Below are positions 1-7,104 of a stretch of DNA of 20,876 nt, one piece after another. Where the stretch lies: contig JANNVK010000138.1 of assembly GCA_031414415.1 (NCBI GenBank), positions 1 to 20,876 on the forward strand. The letters run 5' to 3'. The stretch is from JANNVK01 sp031414415 (lineage in GTDB: Bacteria; Acidobacteriota; Blastocatellia; Pyrinomonadales; Pyrinomonadaceae). The position numbers and the translations under genes are program-made. The notes beneath the pieces are model-generated. The model saw nothing but the letters and a program-made list of their open reading frames with translations, was not told where the DNA came from and did no database searches. Numbering within the stretch: the first letter of the stretch is position 1; every line of letters starts with the position of its first letter.

Positions 1-404
1 GCTGACCAAGGTCGATTTTTACTGGAGGGTTTAAATATACCCCGCTTATGAAACTGACTTTCAAACGCTAAGAACAAAAGGATGTCGCCACGAGCACGCA
101 GATGAAATTTTCAAACCTTAGACGTTTACCAACAGCTTGAAGAGGAAAAAGAGAAAGAGTTTGGAGTTGAAGAAAAAGACCGAAAAAGACGAAGCGAAGA
201 GACAACGCTTGAGGTATTTTTCTATGTCTTAACAGCGAAATTACTACTCTTAGAGGAGATTTATTTACAGATGAAAGAGTTACTCAGCTTTTAAGCACAA
301 CTATTATTGCTATGCTCTTGCTTTTCGTATTTTATTCAAAACCGAAAGATAAAGATAATGAAGAATTAGAGGAGATTCAGCAAGATCAAATCTTTAAATT
401 ATAA
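1..404 (+). pseudogene. degenerate small membrane-protein gene(s)
   Basis: No intact reading frame covers this stretch, but it carries protein-like sequence in two frames. One frame, from about 121 to the stop at 292-294, reads as a charged helix (LDVYQQLEEEKEKEFGVEEK) continuing into a hydrophobic part. Another frame, ending at the TAA at 402-404, reads through a transmembrane-like segment (TIIAMLLLFVFY) and an acidic tail. The switch of frame, and further stops before 120, suggest one or two frameshifted genes. No family was recognised. The window starts inside this region, so the 5' part is unseen. Decay here fits with the decayed glyA copy that follows. Confidence 0.4.
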
Positions 405-412
405 TTAAATTT

Positions 413-520
413 ACGAATAACCTTTTTAACGCAAAACTATCGGAAGTTGATTCAACAATCAGCGTGGCAATTAAAAACGAAACAAGTCGTCAATGGCTCG
501 GTTTGAAAAATAGGTGGTAA
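413..520 (+). pseudogene. decayed duplicate of the glyA 5' end
   Basis: From 413 to about 508 the sequence matches the first ~32 codons of intact glyA (starting at 1914) at a constant offset of 1501 bases and in the same codon register. The start codon has become ACG and several codons differ (for example GAG to GTG). After the match the frame runs to a TAA at 518-520. It cannot encode serine hydroxymethyltransferase. The match includes the original start codon position but not the sequence upstream of it. This is a relic left when DNA was inserted at, or duplicated around, the start of glyA. Confidence 0.9.
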
Positions 521-524
521 AGTC

Positions 525-740
525 ATGGAAACTTTGAGCAATATTCAAAAGGAATTATTAAAAATATACGCGAACAACGAATCTGATAGTATGTTGTTAG
601 AAATAAAACAAATACTTGCAAATTATTTCGCAGAGAAAGCAACTTTCGCAATGGACAAGTTTTGGGACGAAAACAATCTAACCAAACAAACAATGATTGA
701 TTGGACAAATGAACACAACCGCACTGAAGTTAGTAATTGA
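525..740 (+). CDS. antitoxin-like small protein (orphan)
   Basis: A 71-residue acidic helical protein without membrane segment or signal peptide. Its middle and end (LANYFAEKATFAMDKFWDE, then DWTNEHNRT) resemble a family of small proteins that I recall sitting directly upstream of PIN-domain putative toxin genes. This is from memory and unverified. Here the next gene is not a PIN protein and the 50-base gap holds no toxin remnant, so it would be an orphan antitoxin. It begins only 4 bases after the glyA relic ends, so its promoter may come from glyA-derived or older sequence. It is the first gene of the block between the glyA relic and intact glyA. Confidence 0.55.
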   Translation: METLSNIQKELLKIYANNESDSMLLEIKQILANYFAEKATFAMDKFWDENNLTKQTMIDWTNEHNRTEVSN

Positions 741-790
741 TACCAATATGTTTATTTAATGAGAGAAAGTTCCTGTGTTAGAATTAGCTT

Positions 791-1237
791 ATGAACGAAG
801 TTGCAATCAATACCACAAATTATTATCCATCGGGAATTGAATATCGCACACCGCGTCCGCGAGGAACAGCGGCTGGAGTTGTTCTAGGTGGTTTGCTTGG
901 ACTTGCTTTAAGTCGGAACGCTGTTGGAACTATGGCTGGTAGTGCAATTGGTGGATTCTTGGCGAATCAACCACTTAGTTTGCCTGACGCAGTTCGACAA
1001 GCATTTCAAGAAAAAGGTTATCCGATACTTCAATTTTATCGAAACGGACATTATTTAGCTAAAGTTACATTTAAGTTCCAAAATACATTTGTTATTTTAG
1101 AAAGCCAAGCACCAACGTTTCCGAAAATGAATTTGGAAAAACTTGAAGATTGGATTTACGGAGATTTAACCGAACAGAAACTTGATAATATTTTAACTAA
1201 ATTTCATACCAAAAATGGAACTGAAAGAATCGCTTGA
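791..1237 (+). CDS. glycine-zipper membrane-associated protein
   Basis: A 148-residue protein of unknown function. Residues 25-58 are a glycine-zipper region with repeated GxxxG spacing (GTAAGVVLGGLLGLAL, then VGTMAGSAIGGFLA). These are two short hydrophobic helices separated by SRNA, as in two-pass glycine-zipper proteins that pack in or on membranes. Residues 60-148 look like a soluble alpha/beta domain with strands (HYLAKVTFKF, TFVILES) and a final helix. There is no classical signal peptide. Its last 23 bases overlap the start of the GGDEF gene, so the two are very probably translationally coupled. The pairing suggests a membrane partner or effector of the nucleotide cyclase, but this is inference. 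Confidence 0.65.
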   Translation: MNEVAINTTNYYPSGIEYRTPRPRGTAAGVVLGGLLGLALSRNAVGTMAGSAIGGFLANQPLSLPDAVRQAFQEKGYPILQFYRNGHYLAKVTFKFQNTFVILESQAPTFPKMNLEKLEDWIYGDLTEQKLDNILTKFHTKNGTERIA

Positions 1238-1892
1238 GCATCTCTCTAAAGCAGTTACACAACTTTACGAAACAATTCGCACCGATACAAAAACGCTCCT
1301 AAAAAGTTCGTTTGCTTTGAATGAGATAATTCAAAATGCTGATATTCCTAATGTTGTGGTTTTTGCTGACATCAATAATTTCAAAAATATCAATACAGAA
1401 TACGGTTATTTGAATGGAGATTTAGCAATTGCAAAAGTTGGAGAACTCATACTTGAGTTTTTTGTCGATAAACTCGGAATTGATGCATTTCACATCAGCG
1501 GTGATGAGTTTTTATTACTCTTTACCTCTGATGTTTTGGAGAAATTCAAAGAAAATTGTCAGAACTTTAAAGACTGCGAAATCCAATTTACAGATAAAAA
1601 TGGACCTAAATCTTTTAGTGTTGGAGTTAGTTTTGGTATAGCAATTGGTGATGAAAATCTAGATTTTCAAGAGATAAAAAGCCGTGCAGAAGTAGCTTGC
1701 AAAAAAGCTAAAATACTTGGAAATGGAAAGTTTCTTGAATGGAACTGCGAAATGGAGCAAAACAAGTTAAAAGAAGTTCGTGGCAGTTGCTCTGAATGTG
1801 ATGTGGCGATTGATATGTCATTTCCTTTATCAATTAAATACAAAAATAATTTACAATGTCCTTTATGTCAGAAAGCATTAACCATCAAATAG
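1215..1892 (+). CDS. GGDEF-family nucleotide cyclase with C-terminal zinc ribbon
   Basis: A 225-residue soluble protein. A short helical N-terminus (1-45) precedes a GGDEF domain (about 46-175). Metal ligand D52 lies in ADINNFKNIN, followed by GYLNGDLA as in diguanylate cyclases, and the signature is SGDEF at 95-99 in place of GGDEF. The inhibitory RxxD site five residues before the signature has kept D90 but lost the arginine (L87). Residues 192-218 contain two CxxC pairs (C192/C195 and C215/C218), a probable zinc ribbon that is unusual on a GGDEF protein. There is no sensory domain. The gene overlaps the glycine-zipper gene and ends 21 bases before glyA. The product could be c-di-GMP or another cyclic nucleotide; some enzymes with a changed first signature residue are active, so activity is possible but unproven. 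Confidence 0.8.
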   Translation: MELKESLEHLSKAVTQLYETIRTDTKTLLKSSFALNEIIQNADIPNVVVFADINNFKNINTEYGYLNGDLAIAKVGELILEFFVDKLGIDAFHISGDEFLLLFTSDVLEKFKENCQNFKDCEIQFTDKNGPKSFSVGVSFGIAIGDENLDFQEIKSRAEVACKKAKILGNGKFLEWNCEMEQNKLKEVRGSCSECDVAIDMSFPLSIKYKNNLQCPLCQKALTIK

Positions 1893-1913
1893 AAAAAATA
1901 GACAATTAATACA

Positions 1914-3194
1914 ATGAGCAATCTTTTTAACGCAAAACTATCGGAAGTTGATTCAATAATCAGCGAGGCAATCAAAAACGAAACAAGCCGTCAATCGGGC
2001 GGTTTGGAGCTTATCGCGTCGGAAAATTTTGTCTCGGAAGCAGTTTTGGAAGCTGCGGGTTCGGTATTTACTAACAAATATGCCGAAGGTTATCCAAACA
2101 AACGCTATTATGGCGGTTGCGAATTCGCCGACGTTGTTGAGCAAACGGCGATTGATCGGGCGAAGCAAATCTTCGGTGCCGAACACGCAAATGTTCAGCC
2201 GCATTCGGGAGCACAGGCGAATATGGCTGTGTTTATGGCGGCTTTAGAACACGGCGACCAAATTCTCGGGATGAATCTTTCGCACGGCGGACATCTTTCG
2301 CATGGTCATCCACTCAATTTTTCCGGCTTGAATTACACGGTTGCCGACTACGGCGTAAATCGTGAAACTGAATTGATTGATTATGACGAATTGCAAAAAA
2401 CTGCTGAAGAAACTCGCCCGAAAATGATTATTTGCGGTGCTTCGGCGTATCCGCGAATTATTGATTTTGCGAGAATCGGCGAAATTGCAAAAAGCGTTGG
2501 TGCAAAAATGATGGCTGACATCGCACATATTTCGGGTTTAGTCGCCGCAGGTTTGCATCCGACTCCTGTCCCGCACGCAGAATTTGTCACGACAACAACG
2601 CATAAAACTCTTCGGGGACCTCGCGGCGGTTTGATTTTGTGTCGCGAAGAATTTGCCGCCGATATCAATCGACGGGTTTTCCCGGGCGTTCAAGGCGGAC
2701 CGCTGGTTCATATTATCGCTGCAAAAGCTGTCGCGTTCGGCGAAGCACTTCGTGAAGATTTCAAAACTTATCAAACGCAAGTCATTGCAAACGCTAAGGT
2801 GTTAGCCGAAACTTTGCAAAACGAAGGTCTCAGAATCGTCTCGGGTGGGACGGATAATCACTTGATGCTCGTCGATGTTTTTATGGACGGCAAGGGAATT
2901 ACGGGCAAGGAAGCTGAGAAAGCGTTGGACGCGGTTCACATTACGGTCAACAAAAATACGATTCCTTTTGACCAAAATAAACCTTTTATTACGAGCGGAA
3001 TTCGCCTCGGAACGCCTGCTTTGACGACTCGCGGAATGAAGGAAGATGAAATGCGAAGTATTGGCAAAATGATTGCGTCTTTGATTCGTGAGCCAAATTC
3101 GGAAGCGGTGCAAACTCAAGTAAAACAAGATGTTGCGGAATTAACGGCGAAGTTCTCGCTTTATGCGAATCATAATAAAGCGATTTCTGCGTAA
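1914..3194 (+). CDS. glyA: serine hydroxymethyltransferase
   Basis: A 426-residue enzyme converting serine and tetrahydrofolate to glycine and 5,10-methylenetetrahydrofolate, a central one-carbon and glycine source. It is full length for bacterial SHMT. Visible hallmarks are the N-terminal LELIASENFVS, the substrate loop YAEGYPNKRYYGGCE (57-70), and the PLP-lysine motif TTTTHKTLRGPRGG with K231. The ATG at 1914 aligns with family starts. Upstream spacing is 21 bases from the GGDEF gene, and downstream the nuclease gene starts 6 bases after the stop, so this essential gene is embedded in an accessory string and may share its transcript. A decayed copy of its first ~95 bases lies 1501 bases upstream. 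Confidence 0.98.
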   Translation: MSNLFNAKLSEVDSIISEAIKNETSRQSGGLELIASENFVSEAVLEAAGSVFTNKYAEGYPNKRYYGGCEFADVVEQTAIDRAKQIFGAEHANVQPHSGAQANMAVFMAALEHGDQILGMNLSHGGHLSHGHPLNFSGLNYTVADYGVNRETELIDYDELQKTAEETRPKMIICGASAYPRIIDFARIGEIAKSVGAKMMADIAHISGLVAAGLHPTPVPHAEFVTTTTHKTLRGPRGGLILCREEFAADINRRVFPGVQGGPLVHIIAAKAVAFGEALREDFKTYQTQVIANAKVLAETLQNEGLRIVSGGTDNHLMLVDVFMDGKGITGKEAEKALDAVHITVNKNTIPFDQNKPFITSGIRLGTPALTTRGMKEDEMRSIGKMIASLIREPNSEAVQTQVKQDVAELTAKFSLYANHNKAISA

Positions 3195-3200
3195 ATTAGT

Positions 3201-3668
3201 ATGAGCAAATTAACATTTGATGAAATTGAAAATGGTTACGAATTTGAGAATTTGGTGGAATCATATCTTCGCAATTTGCCGGACACCGAAGTTGAAAAGT
3301 CCGGTAAAGGATCTGATGGTGGACTAGATATTTTGCTAAAAATCAGAGTTACAGATAGCATCACAGATTTTACGAGAAAATGGGTTGTTCAATGCAAATT
3401 CCATAAAGGAACAGTTGGAAAATCTACTATTTCCGATGTGAACATACCAACTTTGATACACGAACACAAAGCCGATGGATATTTACTTGTTTGCCGAAGA
3501 GATATAAACTCGAGACTGAGTGATTCGTTCAGAAATTTGCGAGAAAACTGTAAGTTCAAATATAATTACGAAATTTGGACAGGCAGTCAATTAAAAGATC
3601 GAATTATTTTAGACAAAAAAGTAATTCAAAAGTATTTTCCCAATTATTGGAAGGAGGCGAAAAGTTAA
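3201..3668 (+). CDS. Mrr-like PD-(D/E)xK restriction endonuclease
   Basis: A 155-residue protein that is mostly a single nuclease domain of the type IV (Mrr-like) PD-(D/E)xK fold. Helix 1 has E15 in YEFENLVESYL, followed by GKGSDGGLDI with catalytic D43, and then WVVQCK with the Q64-x-K66 pair. The order and spacing match Mrr-type catalytic domains. Full Mrr proteins also carry an N-terminal DNA-binding domain, which is absent here, so specificity must come from elsewhere or from a partner. It starts 6 bases after glyA and is followed after one base by the TIR-like gene. A likely role is DNA degradation in defence, alone or as one arm of the three-gene cluster. Confidence 0.85.
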   Translation: MSKLTFDEIENGYEFENLVESYLRNLPDTEVEKSGKGSDGGLDILLKIRVTDSITDFTRKWVVQCKFHKGTVGKSTISDVNIPTLIHEHKADGYLLVCRRDINSRLSDSFRNLRENCKFKYNYEIWTGSQLKDRIILDKKVIQKYFPNYWKEAKS

Positions 3669-3669
3669 T

Positions 3670-4137
3670 ATGCAAGCATTTTTATCATATTCCATTGCTG
3701 AATCAGAACAATACGTCCTAACTTTATTAGCGAATAAGTTGAGCGAACGCGGGTTTTCTATAACTGCTAACTACAAGGAAACATTTGATTCATTGGCAGA
3801 ACTCCAAATTAAAAGCTCAACTTTATTTATCGGAGTGATTGCTCGAGCTGGGAAAAAGATTGATAGAGTCAGCCAAGAAATTCAATTTGCTATTCGCCAA
3901 AAGAAACCCATGATTCTATTGATTGAGGAAAATATTAAAGTTGCTGATTGGGTTGAAAATTTTCCAAATACTATTAAGTTTAATCGAAAGTTTCCAAATC
4001 GTGCGATTGAAGAAGTAAATCAAAGAATCCAAACTTCTCAACGACAACAACCGCAGCAAGATAATACATTAGCTTGGATTCTTGGCGGTGTCGCGGCTCT
4101 TTTTTTAATATCATCGCTGAGTTCAGAAAAGAAATGA
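3670..4137 (+). CDS. TIR-like domain protein with C-terminal membrane anchor
   Basis: A 155-residue protein. Residues 1-118 look like a TIR-type domain: it opens with strand AFLSYS, has a hydrophobic strand STLFIGVIAR (50-59), then RVSQEIQFAI, where E70 in an SxxE context matches the catalytic glutamate of NAD-cleaving TIR domains, followed by strand KPMILLIEE. A Gln-rich linker (122-130) leads to one transmembrane helix (about 133-150) and a short charged tail, which is the reverse of the usual receptor order. A strong AAGGAGG lies at 3651-3657, 12 bases before the ATG. The stop overlaps the next start (ATGA). Bacterial TIR domains commonly deplete NAD or make cyclic ADP-ribose signals in phage defence. 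Assignment rests on pattern only. Confidence 0.7.
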   Translation: MQAFLSYSIAESEQYVLTLLANKLSERGFSITANYKETFDSLAELQIKSSTLFIGVIARAGKKIDRVSQEIQFAIRQKKPMILLIEENIKVADWVENFPNTIKFNRKFPNRAIEEVNQRIQTSQRQQPQQDNTLAWILGGVAALFLISSLSSEKK

Positions 4138-4502
4138 AAAAACTTATCTTTTTCGCAATGCTTTTTGGCACTTTTGCTTTAAGTACTTTTGCACAAAATC
4201 CAGCTCCGAAAACTGAGCAGCTATTGCCTGATGGAACGCCGAGTGATAATTGCACGAGTTTTCCTGATGGCAATTACGCGGATTGTTGTTTTGAGCATGA
4301 TGTTTCGTATTTCAACGGTGGAAGCTGGAAAGAACGTTGGCGTGCGGACAAAAAATTATATAAATGTGTTGCGGCAAAAGGTGGTTTTAAACATAAATTT
4401 CTTGCTCCGATGATGTGGCTTGGCGTGAGAGTTTTTGGTGCTCCATTTATCCCAACGCCTGCTCGTTGGGGTTTTGGCAAGAATCGGAAAGTGAAGAATT
4501 GA
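4134..4502 (+). CDS. secreted phospholipase A2-like protein
   Basis: A 122-residue protein with a clear Sec signal peptide (MKKLIFFAMLFGTFALSTFA, probable cleavage after A20). The mature part carries the phospholipase A2 active-site signature CCFEHDVSYF, with C51-C52, catalytic H55, D56 and Y59. It also has D72 in WRADKKLYKC, at the place of the second catalytic aspartate, and C40/C78 for disulphides. The calcium loop is not obvious. I chose the ATG at 4134 because it overlaps the TIR stop as ATGA and gives the signal peptide; an in-frame upstream start inside the TIR gene is unlikely. A lipase next to a nuclease and a TIR protein suggests envelope damage as one of several killing arms, or a secreted toxin. 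Confidence 0.75.
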   Translation: MKKLIFFAMLFGTFALSTFAQNPAPKTEQLLPDGTPSDNCTSFPDGNYADCCFEHDVSYFNGGSWKERWRADKKLYKCVAAKGGFKHKFLAPMMWLGVRVFGAPFIPTPARWGFGKNRKVKN

Positions 4503-4539
4503 GAGTTGAGAACACGGTGCGATAGCGACTTGGCTTTTT

Positions 4540-4574
4540 AATGGAGAATGGAGAATGGAGAATGGGGAATTGAG
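4540..4574. repeat. heptanucleotide array (AATGGAG)5
   Basis: Three exact AATGGAG units are followed by AATGGGG and AATTGAG in perfect 7-base register, in the spacer between the PLA2-like gene and the hypothetical gene at 4700. A second, different heptamer array follows about 50 bases on. Confidence 0.9.
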
Positions 4575-4624
4575 AATGTAATTTTGTCTATTTGATTTAA
4601 AAAACCAATAAACATAACATTTTC

Positions 4625-4687
4625 CTGCTAACTGCTAACTGCTAACTGCTAACTGCTAACTGCTAACTGCTAACTGCTAACTGCTAA
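4625..4687. repeat. heptanucleotide array (CTGCTAA)9
   Basis: Nine perfect tandem copies of CTGCTAA end 12 bases before the ATG at 4700. The lack of any mismatch points to recent expansion or ongoing slippage. Since it sits in the leader or promoter region, a copy-number change would alter promoter or ribosome-site spacing in steps of 7 bases, and no Shine-Dalgarno sequence is visible between the array and the ATG. Arrays of 7-base units are known from some cyanobacteria; here several different heptamers occur in one window. Confidence 0.95.
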
Positions 4688-4699
4688 CCGTAAAGTTTT

Positions 4700-5425
4700 A
4701 TGAGTAATTTATCTAACGTCGGATTTCCGGTGAAATCTAATGAAGACGTAAATGGTTTGGTCGAACTTTGGGCAAAAGACGTAAAAGAATTTCCGTGCGA
4801 AAAAGGTAGTTATTTAGTTTTTTTTGATGCTTCAGGTGTCGAAATTTATCTACAGATGGATCTTCGCGGCGAATTGCTTGGGTTTAATCCTTTTTTTGCT
4901 GGAAAGACCAGACACGAAATTTCAATCTCACAACTCATCGAACGCGATACTTCTGAAATGGACGGCGGTTATATTGCAAGTTTTGTAAATGGAAATGTCC
5001 CGTTTGTGTTTGATTCACCAAATATTTTTGCTAATCGGTTTGAATATCCAAAGCGTTGTGAAATTCAGTTAAATGCGTTTGCTTCTAATGACTTACGAGT
5101 TTTTGAAAATAGTGAAATCTTTATTCAAGGTCAGTCAGTTGAACAAAAAATTGCTGTAAAATCTTTTGCTGCAACCGGACTTCACCGCCACGAAGAAGAC
5201 ATTCCGCCGCAAGCTCATGCAGTTTTCTCTGGCGAAATAAAACAATTTCAACTACAAACAAATATCACGAGCGGCGAAAAGTTTTATTGGCTTTTGGTTG
5301 AAACTGAAATTGGCGAAATTGATGTTGTTGCTGATCTAAATCTCTTTGAAATTGAGCCAAAAGTGGGCGGAATAATTCGCGGTTCATTTTGGTTGACTGG
5401 CAAGATTACAAGGCTTGGTGAATGA
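4700..5425 (+). CDS. conserved hypothetical protein
   Basis: A 241-residue soluble protein with no signal peptide or membrane helix. Function not recognised. The N-terminal half looks like an alpha/beta domain with a strand-rich core (GSYLVFFDASGVEIYLQMDL), and the C-terminal ~70 residues look like a beta-barrel (FSGEIKQFQLQTNI, then VGGIIRGSFWLTGKI), perhaps an OB-like fold. Codon use resembles glyA more than the AT-rich accessory genes. It is preceded directly by the (CTGCTAA)9 array and converges with the inositol monophosphatase gene, so it is probably a single-gene unit. Confidence 0.75.
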   Translation: MSNLSNVGFPVKSNEDVNGLVELWAKDVKEFPCEKGSYLVFFDASGVEIYLQMDLRGELLGFNPFFAGKTRHEISISQLIERDTSEMDGGYIASFVNGNVPFVFDSPNIFANRFEYPKRCEIQLNAFASNDLRVFENSEIFIQGQSVEQKIAVKSFAATGLHRHEEDIPPQAHAVFSGEIKQFQLQTNITSGEKFYWLLVETEIGEIDVVADLNLFEIEPKVGGIIRGSFWLTGKITRLGE

Positions 5426-5433
5426 GGTTTTTA

Positions 5434-5465
5434 ACGCAAAGAGGCGAAGTTGCAAAGACGCAAAG
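5434..5465. repeat. octanucleotide array between convergent genes
   Basis: Four 8-base units in register (ACGCAAAG, AGGCGAAG, TTGCAAAG, ACGCAAAG) lie in the 55-base gap between the stops of the hypothetical gene and the inositol monophosphatase gene. The unit is unrelated to the heptamers but the design is similar. Confidence 0.75.
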
Positions 5466-5480
5466 TTATGAAAAACACTT

Positions 5481-6245
5481 TTAGGTAGCTAAAATTCTCA
5501 GCATTTCATTGTGGATTAAACCATTTGATGCACAAATCGGCGGCGAATAAATGCTGTGTTTTGAACCGTCGTAATATGAAACTTTCCCGCCAGATTCTTC
5601 AATAAACAAAACTCCAGCCGCAACATCCCAAGGACTCAAGCCTTGCTCAAAAAATCCGTCAAATCTTCCGCAAGCAACGTATGCCATATCAATTGCCGCC
5701 GAACCATCGCGACGAACGCCACGCGAGGCGAGCAACATATTTTTCAAATGTTTTTCAAACGAAGGTTTTTCGGCAAAGTTGTATGGAAATCCGGTGCAGA
5801 TTAGAGAATTAGCGAGTTTATCATTGTCCGAAACGCGTATTGGTCGATTGTTGAGATTTGCACCTTGTCCGGCTTCGGCGGAGAACATTTCGTCGCGAGT
5901 TGGATCGTAAGTTGCTGCAATGACAATGTTTCCGTCGTGTTCCAGTGCGATTGTCACGCAAAAACACGGATAACCGTGGGCGAAATTCGTTGTTCCATCA
6001 AGCGGATCAATAATCCATTTCCAAGTGCTTTCGCCATCAATGACAGCATTTCCAGATTCTTCGGCGAGAATCGAATGTCTCGGATAATATGACTTTATTT
6101 TTTCAATTATGTGAAATTCGGAAGCTAAATCTGCTTCGGTAACGAGATTAATGTCGCCTTTGAACGAAATATTTATCTTTTTGCCAAACTTTTCGAGAAG
6201 AATTTGTCCAGCTTCGCGGGCGGTTTGCATTGCAAAATTTAGCAT
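5481..6245 (-). CDS. suhB: inositol monophosphatase family protein
   Basis: A 254-residue Mg-dependent phosphatase of the SuhB/IMPase family, hydrolysing myo-inositol-1-phosphate or related sugar phosphates. Metal-binding motifs are complete: EE at 62-63, DPLDGTTN at 80-87 and WDVAAG at 206-211. I chose the ATG at 6245 (MLNFAMQ), which matches family length and lies 5 bases after the stop of the upstream esterase gene. The longer frame from 6308 would overlap that gene. SuhB also affects rRNA transcription in E. coli; whether that holds here is unknown. It is the last gene of the minus-strand run. Confidence 0.93.
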   Translation of the reverse strand: MLNFAMQTAREAGQILLEKFGKKINISFKGDINLVTEADLASEFHIIEKIKSYYPRHSILAEESGNAVIDGESTWKWIIDPLDGTTNFAHGYPCFCVTIALEHDGNIVIAATYDPTRDEMFSAEAGQGANLNNRPIRVSDNDKLANSLICTGFPYNFAEKPSFEKHLKNMLLASRGVRRDGSAAIDMAYVACGRFDGFFEQGLSPWDVAAGVLFIEESGGKVSYYDGSKHSIYSPPICASNGLIHNEMLRILAT

Positions 6246-6250
6246 TGTGA

Positions 6251-7099
6251 TTATTTTTTTGAAAACTGTTCGGCTAATTGAAGAAATTCTTGAACTTGCA
6301 AATCCCAAAACTTCCAGTCGTGTTTGCCCGGAAGTTGTCTAAATTCGTGCGGAATTTTTTTATCAACTAAGATATTTACAAAATCGCGGTTGTTTTGAAA
6401 AAGAAAGTCTTCCGTTCCGCAATCGAGATAAATAAAAGGCAATTCTTTTATTTTGTCGGTAGAAACATTTTTTGCAAGGAGAAAAATATCGTTATCTTTG
6501 CGAGTTTGACTGTTTGCTTCACCGAAAATGTTCGAAATACTTTTGCCAAGCATTTGATTTTTTTCGTCTGCAACAATCGAAGCCGCACCTAACGCACCGC
6601 TGAACGAACCGACAACTGCAAACTTTTCAGGATATTTGAGCCCAAATTTTAAACTTCCAAAACCGCCCATCGAAAGTCCTGCCATATAACGGTTTTTTCG
6701 ATCAGCAATTGTGCGAAAGTTTTTGTCAATTTCGGGAATAAACTCTTCAGTAATGTAAGTTTCGTAGCGATCGTTTGGATTAGTGACCGAATCAGAATAC
6801 CAACCATTATCGCCTTCCGGATTGACGATAATTATTTGGTGTTTTGTTGCGTGTTCGGCAAGTTTGGTTTTTTCAGTCCAAAGATTAAAATGACCAAATA
6901 ACCCGTGGAGCAAATAGACTACCGGAAAGCGTGAATCCTTTTGTTTGTCGTAGTTTGAAGGCAACAAAACACGATAAGGCATTTCGCGATTCATCAGTTT
7001 GCTTTTAAGTTTGAAGTCTTCAAACTTAACTTTATCTTGAGCTAATGCTGATACTGAAAGTGCCAGCATTAACAAAATTACAAGTCGAAAATTTCTCAT
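6251..7099 (-). CDS. secreted alpha/beta-hydrolase esterase (esterase D / tributyrin-esterase type)
   Basis: A 282-residue protein with a Sec signal peptide (about 1-20, ending ALA-QD). The fold is that of the putative esterase family that includes S-formylglutathione hydrolase and mycolyltransferase-like enzymes. It has an HGLFG oxyanion strand (65-69), nucleophile elbow GLSMGG with S143, acid D231 in CGTEDFL, and H260 in GKHDW. The export signal argues for an acyl esterase acting on envelope or environmental substrates rather than the cytosolic formaldehyde pathway. It begins 5 bases before the zinc-ribbon gene's stop on the upstream side and is closely followed by the phosphatase gene, so the three form an operon-like set. 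Confidence 0.88.
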   Translation of the reverse strand: MRNFRLVILLMLALSVSALAQDKVKFEDFKLKSKLMNREMPYRVLLPSNYDKQKDSRFPVVYLLHGLFGHFNLWTEKTKLAEHATKHQIIIVNPEGDNGWYSDSVTNPNDRYETYITEEFIPEIDKNFRTIADRKNRYMAGLSMGGFGSLKFGLKYPEKFAVVGSFSGALGAASIVADEKNQMLGKSISNIFGEANSQTRKDNDIFLLAKNVSTDKIKELPFIYLDCGTEDFLFQNNRDFVNILVDKKIPHEFRQLPGKHDWKFWDLQVQEFLQLAEQFSKK

Positions 7100-7104
7100 A
7101 AATT

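Noticed and set aside
741..790. PIN toxin partner for the antitoxin-like protein
   Set aside because: The gap is only 50 bases and neither strand shows PIN-like sequence.
791..1892. Identity with the Panoptes (mCpol plus two-helix effector) system
   Set aside because: The polymerase has diguanylate-cyclase hallmarks (DINNFKNIN, NGD, SGDEF) and a zinc ribbon rather than the compact Cas10-like mCpol pattern, so only an analogy is kept.
4625..4687. Possible CRISPR or iteron origin
   Set aside because: A perfect 7-base tandem repeat without spacers, and no replication initiator gene, DnaA boxes or other origin signs nearby.
6246..6308. Extended N-terminus of the inositol monophosphatase
   Set aside because: It would overlap the esterase gene; the ATG at 6245 gives the normal family length.
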